A program made the position numbers and the translations under genes. A stretch of DNA of 64,000 nt from Coriolopsis trogii (lineage: Eukaryota > Basidiomycota > Agaricomycetes > Polyporales > Polyporaceae): positions 310,001 through 374,000 of the forward strand of contig JAHYIO010000023.1 of NCBI GenBank assembly GCA_020543525.1. Reading direction: 5' to 3'. The notes below the pieces were generated by a model, which was not told the DNA's origin, did no database searches, and saw only the letters and a list, made by a program, of their open reading frames with translations. Positions 45,901 through 56,588 of the stretch are shown piece by piece. Each line of letters opens with the position of its first letter. Within the stretch, counting starts at the first letter, position 1.

Positions 45901-46424
45901 GAATTTCTGCCGTCGGTGCGTTTGCCTTGTTGACTTCCTGCCAAGGCGTCTCATCCCACGTCGGCTTGACCTCTGGGTTGACTGCCACATGTCTCTTGTT
46001 CCTTAGATCTTGCAGAGCTGCTCCGCCGCTGCCATTCCGTCCGGGAGGGATCCCTGCCCCGATGCGATCTTTCCTGGCGCCTCCACGTAACTGAAGCACA
46101 CTGCCAATGTTCCCAACGAAGGCCGATCACCTGCTGTATCCACTGGACCTTCCAATTGCGCTCTCTGTCGTGACACATGTCGACGACCTTCTCCGACATA
46201 ACGGGCTTACATCGGTTCAAGCGGCTTTCGTGATGCTGGAATTTACAGCTCGGCTTGCAGACACCATGAGGTCGAGTGCGAGCGGGTAGGCTAACTCCAC
46301 CTCTCTGCGCAGTTGCGCCCGAGGATATAAAGCTCAAGTGCAAGCGCATGGGCTTTTCGTCAATCCCCGCCTTCTAATCTCTCGCCTTCAGGCAACCTTC
46401 GGGCCCAGGAGTATCTCCACGCAC
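42917..46424. other. 3.5 kb stretch without a recognised gene
   Basis: Open frames are short and scattered over both strands. Some stretches look coding-like, for example 44480-44600 on + (MASKLGNSLVNTSTHVGENLNKAL), 45090-45300 on + and 45480-45790 on - (WKQVGLSDETIRVSPSILND), but none has a domain I know and I could not join them. The region may hold a lineage-specific gene, a decayed one, or transposon relics. The final 100 bases are the promoter of the adenylating enzyme. Confidence 0.35.
46326..46331 (+). promoter_or_regulatory. TATA box of the adenylation/redox fusion gene
   Basis: TATAAA lies 99 bases before the ATG at 46425, a usual distance in fungi, suggesting regulated expression. 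Confidence 0.6.
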
Positions 46425-49400
46425 ATGACTGCCATGGCTTTCAACCCCTTGTCGCTCGAGGAGCAGGAGCGTTTCGGCCGTTTCAGCTTTGGCCCTCAGC
46501 AAGAAGTCCCTTTCGACTGCATTCATCATGCGTTCGAGCACCATGCACTCTCGCAGCCCGATGCCATCGCTGTAGAACACTTTGGCAACAGTATCACCTA
46601 TGACGAACTTGACCGACAGGCCAACGTTCTCGCGAATCATCTTCGGTCTCTAGGAGTCCGTCCCGGGGTCCGAGTTTGCCTGCTCGTCCAACGGTCGATC
46701 CTCATGGTCGTAGGCATTGTCGCCGTCTTGAAGGCGGGTGGTGCCTACGTTCCCCTCGACGGTGCCATAGTCACTCAATCCACCCTCGAGCACGTCTTGG
46801 CCGACTCCGAGGCGAAACTGGTACTGACTTTGATGGAGTACCTCCACCGCGTAAAGGGCACCCCTGCCCTCTGTCTCGAGGACATTCACAAGTTGCCTCA
46901 ACTCTCCTCCAAGCCCGTAGATCTCAGTACCGCGAGCGACAGCATCTATATTATCTACACGTCCGGTATGTCATCCTTGCTTGCGCTGGAGCGCGGCGGT
47001 GGCGTTGTACTCACATCTTCGTGTTAGGCACCACCGGAAAACCGAAGGGCGTCGAGGTCATGCACGGGAACGTCGCGAACCGTACGTCCGCGCGTATGCT
47101 GTACAACTTCCTTGGAATGTACTGATGGCTCTCCTGCCACAGTCGTCTGTCTTGCACCTGGGAACATCGAGATGCGACCGGGACGCCGGGTGTCCCAGCT
47201 TCTGAACGTTGCCTTCGACATGGCGGCTTGGGTCAGTTCCCCAGCCAATCGCGACCTTCTCTCTTAACTCTTAGTTAACATCCTTGCCCTCCTCAGGAAA
47301 TTCTTGGAAGTCTCAGCAACGGATGCACTCTGTGTATCCGAGGCAAATCTTCGAAGGAATGGCGTGCCGTAATGAAAACCGTTGATATCGTCATTGGTGT
47401 GTTCAACTCACTGCTCTCGATGCATGTTGCCTGACGTAGTGATCTATTCCCAGCGACGCCAAGCATGATGGGTGCGTGTTTGAGGGAGTTTTTCTTGGGA
47501 TTGTATATTGAACTGCGCGCGATCTTCTAGCCCCCCATGACCCCGCAGACTACCCCAATATCAAGGTGGTCGCGACAGCTGGAGAGCCATGTCCGCTACG
47601 TACGTCACTCCTTCCCAGCGTTCCATTGGCGTCGTACTCACATTCGAAATACTCCAGCTCTGGCAGAAAAGTGGGCGAAGTCAGCGCACTATTACAATAG
47701 CTGCGGTCCCACGGAGGTTCGTCGCTCTCACGTCTGTCCCCACCCATCGCTGATTCCCGGTGCAGGTCACCATCGTGAACACCGTGCGCTTGCACACCCC
47801 AGGTGAACTCCTCACGATCGGCGCGCCCGTACCGAATACGAATGTCTATGTTCTGGACGATGACATGAAGCCTGTTCCTGTTGGCGAGCCGGGGGTAATG
47901 TGGGCCGGCGGAGCGTGCGTCAGCAAGGGCTACGTCAACCTTCCCGACAAAACATCCGAGAGATACAAGCTCGATCCATTCGCGAACGACGGGTGAGTAG
48001 CTCCGCTCCACCCCTCGTCTGGGACTGCGCAGCAAACTCATGACTCCTCGTCTCACGTCGCAGGAGCTTCATGTTCAACACGGGAGACCTGGGCAGATGG
48101 CGCGAGAATGGAGAGCTGGAGCACTTGGGCAGAGTCGATGACCAGGTGAAGGTGAAGGTACGTCAGTCATCGCGGGACGACGAACTAGAAGCACCGATTA
48201 AGCTTCCCAATTGCTGCGCAGGGCTTCCGTGTAGAACTGGATGGTGTTTCGGCGGCCATGCAGGTCAGTCTCTTAGCTGCTTCACGTTTGTCAAAGGAGG
48301 AGCGTAACTGACGTATGCTCGCAGACATGCCCTTCGGTCAAGTATGCCACCGCGTTGCTCGTATGTTGCAATAACACGAATATCACCGAGTGACACTCAT
48401 TGCCCTACCGCGCAGATCAATGGAGAGCTCTGGGGATTCGTGACACCGGAGGTAGTCAAGGTCGAGTCGGTGATTGCTGCCGCCTCGCTTGTGCAGCCTT
48501 ACTACGCCGTGCCGACTCAGTACATCACCATGGACGATTTCCCTTGCACTGGAAACGGGAAGATCGATAAACGTGCCCTTCGCCAAATGGCACTCGATAA
48601 AGTCAGTAGGCAGAATGCGGAGAAGGAGCAAACAGCCATTGTGGCGACGAAGCCGGCCTTCTACAGTCCCTCTCCGTACGACGGCAAGCTCCTCACGGAC
48701 ATCCTGTCGTCACTTCCTCAGCCTCCTCCAATCTACAAAATGGACCTCAAACAGGATTCGGGCGCCCTTGTCACCGTGCATGAAAAGAACGATATCGCGC
48801 CATCGTCCTCGTCCTCGTCTGATCTCAACGAGAAGAGCGAGGTCTCATCTGCACACGAAGAAGGCAACTTCTGGGATGGCTACCTGGATGACGAGCTGCC
48901 AGAGAAGACCCAAGGACACTATATGCGTAATCTGCGGCACCAGGTCTTCTCGCTTTACCGCAGACTCTTCGGCGTCGTGTTCGTTACCAATATGGCCATC
49001 TTCATTGCTACGTTGGTGAAGGGTGGCGCGAACGCGCAAGAGCTTGGCCTCATCGTTGTCGCGAACCTATTTTGCGCCATTCTCATGCGCCAAGACTACG
49101 TTATCAACGCGTTCTTCACGGTAGCCTGTTCCGTGCCCACCACGTAAGTCCAATAGATTTTTCTTCACTTGCAACTATCGCTGATAGAGACGAACCTCCT
49201 AGCTGGCCGCTTGCCATCCGCCGAGTCGCTGGGCGCGTGTACCACATTGGCGGCTGTAAGTCTTCTTTACCGATCAAGTGAGGAAGGAACTGAGACGTGC
49301 ATCTCCACCAGTCCATTCCGGCTGTGCAATCAGCGGTCTTGTCTGGCTAATCTTATTCACCGTGCAGGCCACAAGGGAACTTTTGAACAAGCAAGAGGTA

Positions 49401-50570
49401 AGCGGATAATCGAGCCCCCATCTTGGACATCTGCTCACGCGCAGCAGACTTCCATTGCAACTGTCGCGGTAACTTATTTCATTCTTATGCTCCTGGTCGG
49501 CATCGTCCTGTTCGCCTACCCCAAAGTCCGCACTACCCACCACGACGCCTTCGAGCGCACGCATCGCTTCTTGGGATGGACGGCGACTGCCTTGGTTTGG
49601 TGTCAGGTACGTCTTACGCTCCGCGTTACGTAGCACTCCTCTGACACCCTGGGATTCCTGGACAGGTGGTGCTTTTGACCAACGACTATCGTTCGCCAGA
49701 GGAGACCCTCGGCCATGCGCTCCTCCACGCTCCGCCGTTCTGGCTGGTGACGATAATGACCTGTTCCATCATCCTTCCGTGGTTGAGGCTCAGGAAGGTG
49801 CCCGTACGCGCCGAAGTGCTCTCGAAGCACGCAGTCAGGCTGTACTTCGATTATGGTGCGTACCTCTTCCCGTCTTCCATCCCGTGGTGCTTCTCTTCCC
49901 TCGTCCGCGTCTGCATTCGTGGCCTGAGCTGACGCCCCCTCTCGTGCAGTCACTCCTCGCCCCGGCCACTTCACTCGCATCTCGGAAAGCCCGCTCATGG
50001 AGTGGCACGGGTTCGCGACGATTTCCGAGCCGGGCAAGGAGGGCTACTCGCTCGTCGTCTCCCGCGCGGGCGACTGGACGACCAAGATGATCGAGCAGCC
50101 CCCGAAGGAGCTCTGGGTCCGCGGCGTGCCGTGCTATGGGGTACTCCGGATAACGACCCTCTTCCGCCGCGTCATCTTCGTCGCCACAGGCAGCGGCATC
50201 GGGCCCTGTGCGCCGTGCATCCTCGAGCAGAAGGTGCCCATCCGGCTCCTGTGGACGTCGCCGAACGTGCGCCAGACATTCGGGGACAAGTTCGTCGACG
50301 CTATTCTCGCTGCGTCGCCGGGTGCGGTCGTATATGGTGCGTGTTCTCGTCTCTGTTCGTCTCTGCTTTAGGGGGATGTGCGGCTGACGGAACTCGGCAG
50401 ACACGCGCACGCACGGGAAGCCGGACATGGTCAAGCTGACGTACCGGATGGTGAAGGAGTTCAACGCCGAGGCGGTGTGCATTATTTCAAACCAGAAGCT
50501 GACGCAGAAGGTCGTATATGGGATGACGAGCAGGGGTATTCCGGCGTTTGGCGCTATCTGGGACTCATGA
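46425..50570 (+). CDS. NRPS-like adenylating enzyme fused to a membrane flavin-reductase-like module
   Basis: The N-terminal half is a full adenylation (AMP-binding) domain. It has ITYDELDRQANVLANHL, LKAGGAYVPLDGA, the phosphate loop YIIYTSGTTGKPKGVEVMHGNV (split by an intron), YYNSCGPTEV, FMFNTGDLGRW, HLGRVDDQVKVKGFRVEL and PCTGNGKIDKRAL with the catalytic Lys. No carrier-protein motif (LGGxS) follows; instead there is a Ser-rich acidic linker. From about 48940 come several membrane helices (VFVTNMAIFIATLV, LIVVANLFCAILM, ISGLVWLILFTVQA, VTYFILMLLVGIVLFAY, LVTIMTCSIILPWL). A cytosolic part follows with MEWHGFATI (FAD-region-like) and VIFVATGSGIGPCAPCIL (nucleotide-binding-like), ending GIPAFGAIWDS. 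From memory, this layout resembles the TmpB/TmpA family that affects Aspergillus development. The substrate acid is not predictable here. Confidence 0.9.
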
Positions 50571-51086
50571 CATGCTATCACGACGAAGTATTCACCAAGC
50601 TTTCTGTTTTGGGCTCTCGAGCATTGTACACCATCATTGTATTATAGCATCTGCTGGCTAACATTTGGGCGCATCGGGACTCCGCATAAAATCTCTTTGT
50701 CATGGACAGTCGTTGCGTGTCACGAAGATATGAGTAGTCTAGTGTAATCTACCTTAGCGTAGGAAGCGCAATGGGGTCTTCTACATAGCACCGATGCTTC
50801 TACATTGGATCTGTACGCTCTGTCTACTCATCAAGACGCTGTACGGCCTTTGCAATATCATACTCAACGAGTTCTGTGTGCGGATTAGCAGTGGATAGTC
50901 GGCCACAAGGCGACGGGGTGAGGTTGTGCAGCCCGTCGATCCCTCAACATAGCGATATGGAAATAAGTTGAACATCCATGGAAACTTGCTTACGCGCGGA
51001 CGACACACGATCCGGATTAGACGGCGCGACTCCGCACCATAGCATTGCACAAACAAAATGATCGAACAAACACACAGACACGACCC
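50571..51086. other. Convergent intergenic stretch
   Basis: About 515 bases between the stops of the adenylating enzyme (+) and the membrane protein (-). Nothing recognised beyond the two 3' regions. Confidence 0.4.
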
Positions 51087-53192
51087 CTACCGAGGCATGA
51101 TCGTCTCCCAATACGTCCCCACGTTGCCCTCGACGGCCCACACCCTCCTCGGCTCCCTCCCGACAAAGAACGCGTCCTCGGGCCGTTTGATGACCTCTAC
51201 CTCAACGCCCATGTCTTGCACGCGGGACTTGTAGTAGGCGTGGAGAGCGGCGAGCCGCGCCTTCTCGTTCACCTCGCTGTCCGTGCGCTCGAGGAGGCTG
51301 CAGTCGTAAGAGGGCAGCGGGGTCGGGGCGCGCGTCATGTCTGGGGTCTGGGCGCGGGTTTTGAGGCGAGAACCCATGCACGACCCGTGGAGGAGAACGT
51401 TGGACCACGCGCGGATGATGTCCTATGGAGAGAGTCATCATGAGAGGGAAGTTGGGCGAGTCGGTCTAGAAGATACGTACAGGTTGGGTGGAGAAGACGA
51501 GGAAGAAGGCGAGTCCGGCTGCGGAGGTGGTATGTTGAGTTGCGCTTCCCAGAGGCGCGGATGACGGTGCACTCACTGGAGGCTGCGAACATGTCTGGCA
51601 CAACAGACACACTTGTGTCGGCGACTGTGACAAACATTGTTCTATTGTGACATAAGTGAATGAGATTGGCTGTACGTGGTGGACGATTGTAGTAACTCAC
51701 GCTGTTCCGCACACAATGTACGCGGTGAAGAGTCCGACCCTGGTGATGAGCTGAAGGTCAATGCCGACGTTCATGCCAGCTCTACGGAGTGCCGTCCAAT
51801 TGCGGGACAGCATGATGACTAGATGTGCTATGAACGATATACTCGTTGAGTCATCGGCAAGAGCCAATGAATGATATGTGGTAGCACAGACCTTCGAAGG
51901 TGGTCGCCACGAGACATACGGCGGCTGTGAAGAGCGCCATCACGTCGTTGCTGTGGAAGGTTGGTTTAAAGGACAAGCAATCAAGACGTTGTTGACATAC
52001 TAGGCATTCCAGTCCATAGAGCAGTAGAAGTATCTCCTCGAGCGATTCACTCTGTCTGGATGCTTGAGGCCGAACTACGAGACAAGCTTTGTAACGCGGT
52101 TTTATCAACTTCGTGATCTCCGACACTCACCTGCAAGCCGACCGCTGCGAAGATGACGTAGGTGATGTATGGGGCAGCCACGAGCTACGTATGCCCCATG
52201 AGTCCCACACGCGATAGCAATTGGGGCATACACTCACGCATACAGTCACCAGGCGACTCGGCTGAAGCCTACAGCCGCCTTTTAGTGTGGATGGTCTGAA
52301 TGTTGACCAAGTGTAATACACCAGGGCAAGAGCTGCTACTGACGCCCTGCGAGGTTGCCAGACATGAGGCGAGTTTGCAGGTGACCCAATAGCAACTCAC
52401 ATGGGAGGGATAGGGGTGATAAGAGCAGACTGGGCAACACATAAGCCCTTGGGGGGTTCTGGTCCGACATGGTGTCCCACGTAGAATCTGCCGTCCATCA
52501 AGAAAGCTCGTTAAGCGACTTGACTGAATGTGCAGAAGAACAGTGCGTACAGAAGGCAGGACACAATGCCAGCTATGATCCAAGTACAGCATACGCTGAC
52601 CACTGTGGGATGTCGTGACACTGTTGGTGAGAAGAGAACAGTGGTAACAAGGATGGGGAGCAGAATGTGATCCGCCGCGATTTGGAAGAATAGCCAGACG
52701 GAGAGGTCGGTTGGGGCACTTGGGCCAAGTTCCTGCGCGTCGACACCTGTGGGTATGGGACAATTGGTGACATCAGCTCGGGGATCAAGGGTTTGTATTC
52801 ACGACAAGACAGGTATGCACTCACGCTTGTGGTAAAGATTGTAGCTCATCGTGAGTCCACCGAGGAGACCGTTGTGGTCGACTTGCGCGTCGCCAGTCGG
52901 TGCCAGGGACAGTGGTAGGCAAAGAGCAAGAGCGCCTCGCAGTCTGCCTGCAGCCTGTTGGTGGACAAGGTTTGAGCCGAGGATGGTCGGACCGATGAGG
53001 AGCGTAGAACAAAAGCACGCGAGATTAATGAAAGTAAATATCCAGAACGGAGAACGTAGCAGAACGCAGCGAGCGCATGAATGAACGAACGGAGGGGACC
53101 AAACGGTATGGAGGGAAGCAGGACCGAAGACAGTCGGGCTCAGATGCTTACATACCATTAGCAGTGAGTGTGCCTATGTCCAGCAAGGACAT
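51087..53192 (-). CDS. Uncharacterised multi-pass membrane protein
   Basis: Spliced by eye from about eleven exons. The proposed start at 53192 gives MSLLDIGTLTAN, which joins in phase to AAGRLRGALALCLPLSLAP and then MSYNLYHK. Hydrophobic segments in order are LSVWLFFQIAADHILLPILV, IIAGIVSCLLYALFF, ASVAALALVYYTW, VAAPYITYVIFAAV, MALFTAAVCLVAT, LITRVGLFTAYIVCG, MFVTVADTSVSVV and AGLAFFLVFST, so about seven or eight membrane passes. The soluble C-terminus has VLLHGSCMGSRLKTRAQTPD and ends VGTYWETIMPR. The overall pattern, including SCLLYALFF and a late NVLLHGSCM-type block, recalls the large family of Agaricomycete membrane proteins of unknown function, but I cannot name a domain. The first exon is the least certain part. 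Confidence 0.62.
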
Positions 53193-54545
53193 GGGTACGG
53201 TAACATCGGGACACGTCCTGGGCTGTCGCGTGTCAGTGAGACACAGTGAGGGAAGTGACGTTGAGCGCTGCAGCTTCAATTCTGTGAGAAGGCAACCAGG
53301 ACACCATGCGGTTGGAAACAATCCATGCAGAGGGCCGAAGTGTTTGTTTGTCAGACTTCGGTCGTCACGGCCGTCGAGCGTGGGCGCATCGAGGTCCAAT
53401 CTATGGCGGTCCTGTACACAGGCCGTGGGTTATCACCTCTTCTTACATACGTCCCGACTGTATATGTGCCAGACGTGACGCGTCATATGACGTTGTAAGA
53501 ATGAGGTCTCTGTGATGAGCTGCACTGGGCACCGTCGTGGGCATGCATCGTGAACATCCGATATAGAACATAGACTGCTGCGCTGCATTCACAACCACTG
53601 TTAGAATGAGCATATATCCCCAACGGAAGATGCACTACTCACACTGTTATCCTACAACTCCTTCTCCATGGGTAATCGGCCTCGGTCAGGCTAGCCTTCC
53701 AACTTCCATTTTGTTGCGAAGTGTTCTTACAATACTCACTGGCCCGATTTGGGCGGGTCGCACCGACCATACAATTACCATAACGACAGAGCGTGCAAAT
53801 ACCATGGTTCTGATGTTTCGCAATAGGCTCTTAGCATGAGGAAGTTTGAGATGAACGTTGAGAAGCAAGACCAGGATGGCCCGCTTGGGACAGTTTTATT
53901 GCCTGGCTCGTGACGTCGAATAAAATAAAATAAAAAAAAAATAAATGTCAGAGCTTTCCTTACCGTATCCGGAAGGACCAAGCATCCAGATGTAGATTTT
54001 CGCATCTAAGTACCCTCCTAATGCGCATCAAGATGGGTATTTTCGGCTCTAACTGTGCATCTGAGCCCCATCTGGAGCTATTTTAGGCTAATTCAATCCG
54101 GACATATTCGGAGCGATTTAGGGAAACTTGGGACCGACGGCAGACGCTCGCGAGCTGGTGGCTCTCGACCACCACCTTGGTTGGTCTCCCCACTTGTGTT
54201 CTCTCTCAATTTCAGTCAACGCCTCTCGTGTCTGGATCTGTGGTCATTTTACGACGTTCACGACAATTCTGCAAGATCCTACCTGCCGTGGCGAAACGCG
54301 CTTGATTCTGTTATTCTGGACATCCCTGAATGCGCCTCAAGACGTAACGAGTAAGCACTACTTGTAGGTATGTCTCATCAGTCATTGCACACACATACCC
54401 TCTGGCACTCAGTCAACTCTTCTCGGTCAATCTGGGTCTTGTGCGTCAACATATCTCCTTCACGACCTCGCATTCCGGTCGCGCGCCGAAGATAAGAACA
54501 TAATCCTCACTCCTCTCTCCACAATTCATCCTGCGTGTACCCTCC
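53193..54545. other. Divergent intergenic stretch with an A-rich tract
   Basis: About 1.35 kb between the starts of the membrane protein (-) and the hypothetical protein (+). No gene is supported. It contains an A-rich tract near 53925-53946 and no clear TATA box. Confidence 0.4.
53925..53946 (+). repeat. A-rich tract (AAAATA units)
   Basis: A run of short A blocks separated by single T stands out in a GC-rich setting. It could be a simple repeat, a promoter poly(dA) element, or the tail of an old retro-insertion; no target-site duplication is obvious. Confidence 0.5.
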
Positions 54546-55721
54546 ATGGCTACATACTACGTCCGACGAGGTCCTTCTCCAATATCTCGGGCATCCTCTT
54601 CAAGAAGTAACGACACCGGGAACATCGATGAACCCAATGATGAGCCCACATTTCTCGATGGCATCACTCCCGACCACTCCATATACATCTTTCCTAATCC
54701 ATCCTCGACCCCTCTTACACCCATCCCTCAAAGCCCTCGTTCTTCCCTTTTCTCTGCTCCTACAGACTTGGAGTCTTCTGAGTCGTTTTCCTTTGGTTCT
54801 CGCTCCCGCACGACGTCCAATGCACCATCTACTGCAGTGTCTTTGGAAGGTGGAGGGCAGGCTATCCGACGACGCACATCCCAGATAACCGAGGATGAAG
54901 TCGAGATAGACGTCGAACTGTGGACTCTCAGCACCGACTCCGACATCCTACCGGACGCCTCAGACTCGGACTCAAGTTGGGTCCTCGAGGGCGAGATCGA
55001 GCGCGTCGGGGCCGGGAACATCAACCTCTCGTTCTTCGACCCCGGTCGGCAGCCCCGCCGCCCGCACAGACTTCTCTCCCCTGACAGCGACCACTCCCAA
55101 CAACAATACTGGGCCGTCAGCCCACTCCGCCGCTCGCGGACACACTCGCGAGTCCGGACGATCAGCAGCCTCTCCTCGTTCTCCCCCTCACCCACCAGAC
55201 GGACCCCAGCGAACCCGCGCGTGCACATCCCCCTCCTCTCCTTCTTCTCCTCCCTACTCTCGGTCGACCTCGACGACCCCGCTCTCCGCCTGCTTACGCA
55301 CACCGACCCAGGCGAGCCAGAGTCTATCCTCTTCCCCGGACACACCGCCGCGCAGCTGCGCGCTTGTGATGTCACGCCCGCTCGGAAATGTCATCCGGGC
55401 GATGATGTGGATGCGGATATCGACGTGGGCGCAGACGCGGAAGAGACAGACACGGACAGCGCGGGCGCGAGCACTGCTGACGAAGTCCACGGACTACCGA
55501 AGCTGCTCCTCGCGTCCCTCTCGGACCAGTCGACCGTCGCGTTGCGGTCCCTGCGTGCCGGGCTGGCCGTGTACATCGCGCGTGTGCCGGACGTGGGTCT
55601 GCCTGTCCCCCAACCCCCAACCTTGCTCGGGCTGTGGCGCGTCGTTGGGGACGTCTGTGCGCGGGGCGGGCAGGCCTTGAAAGAGGTGTGGGGTGGGGAG
55701 CGTCGGCCCGTTGCGAGTTGA
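54546..55721 (+). CDS. Hypothetical disordered protein
   Basis: A single-exon frame of 391 codons starting MATYYVRRGPSPISRASSS. I do not recognise it. The first three quarters are rich in Ser, Pro, Thr and Asp with little predicted structure (SPRSSLFSAPTDLESSESFSF, DASDSDSSWVLEGEIERV, SPLRRSRTHSRVRTISSLSSFSPSPTRR). Towards the end there are helical segments: IPLLSFFSSLLSVDLDDPALRLLTH, then after an acidic stretch LPKLLLASLSDQSTVALRSLRAGLAVYIARVPDVG and LLGLWRVVGDVCARGGQALKEVWG. The conserved-looking C-terminal helices, together with a long uninterrupted frame whose other frames are closed, make it a likely real gene. The stop is TGA at 55719-55721. Confidence 0.62.
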   Translation: MATYYVRRGPSPISRASSSRSNDTGNIDEPNDEPTFLDGITPDHSIYIFPNPSSTPLTPIPQSPRSSLFSAPTDLESSESFSFGSRSRTTSNAPSTAVSLEGGGQAIRRRTSQITEDEVEIDVELWTLSTDSDILPDASDSDSSWVLEGEIERVGAGNINLSFFDPGRQPRRPHRLLSPDSDHSQQQYWAVSPLRRSRTHSRVRTISSLSSFSPSPTRRTPANPRVHIPLLSFFSSLLSVDLDDPALRLLTHTDPGEPESILFPGHTAAQLRACDVTPARKCHPGDDVDADIDVGADAEETDTDSAGASTADEVHGLPKLLLASLSDQSTVALRSLRAGLAVYIARVPDVGLPVPQPPTLLGLWRVVGDVCARGGQALKEVWGGERRPVAS

Positions 55722-56588
55722 GACTATGTCGGGGATCGTGTGTATGCCAGTGCGTAGCGGGTGCTCGATTGTGTGCGGTAACCGCGTCTGTTTTCCATGT
55801 CTATCCCATGCGGAGTGATCTGGAGTATTGTATCATAGCCATCACCACTGTAGGAGTATGTAGAACCAATCCTAGAGTTAAACAGCGTCATCGAAGGCGC
55901 TAGGGTCTAACGGCCTCGTCGATCGAGCCAAGTTCCTCTCTCTTGTGTTCATCCCTTCTCGCAAGCCACAAATCAGTTCATTCAGACCCATACTCGCGGG
56001 CACAGATAAGACAGATCTGGCCGCACCGTAGAAACATATACGCGATGAGCGTACACGTTAGCATGACATAATAAGCACACAACAGGATATGTTTACATCC
56101 AGATGCGCCCCTCACGGTGGATTAACCACTGCTGGCGGAAGGAGCGAATTCAGGACCATTGTCAAGCCAGACGTTGGGCATTTTTCGGTGAGCTGAGAAG
56201 CACAAGCCGTAGACGCGCGGACAGACAGGCTCTCTCGTGCAGGGCCGGGCATTCATGTCACTTACAGGAGTACGGGCACATACCGAGCCGGATCGCCTAT
56301 TCGTCCAACCCCAAAAGCATCCGCGAACACAGTGCTCCCGCGAAAGCCGCCATGGAGGGCTCGGAAGATCCTGTATCCAAGCATGTCTAATTGAAGCGCA
56401 CCGGCTCTTTGAGCAGCGGCTGTCCCTATCTGGCAGTCCAAAAAACGCAATTAGATTCCACCCCCTAAGCAAGTACTATACTTTCGATTGCTTTTGCAGG
56501 GACAGGGGAGGCCGCGGCCGGAGCCACGATCCCTCGAGTGTCGAGCAAACGACAGGGCCTCGGACCTCCAAGCCTCAATCCTCCCACC
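55722..56588. other. Convergent intergenic stretch, nothing recognised
   Basis: About 870 bases between the stops of the hypothetical gene (+) and ILV3 (-). Open frames on both strands near 56100-56480 overlap one another and carry no domain. Confidence 0.4.

Noticed and set aside
53600..53946. SINE-like retro-insertion ending in the A-rich tract
   Set aside because: No internal RNA polymerase III boxes or target-site duplications could be made out.
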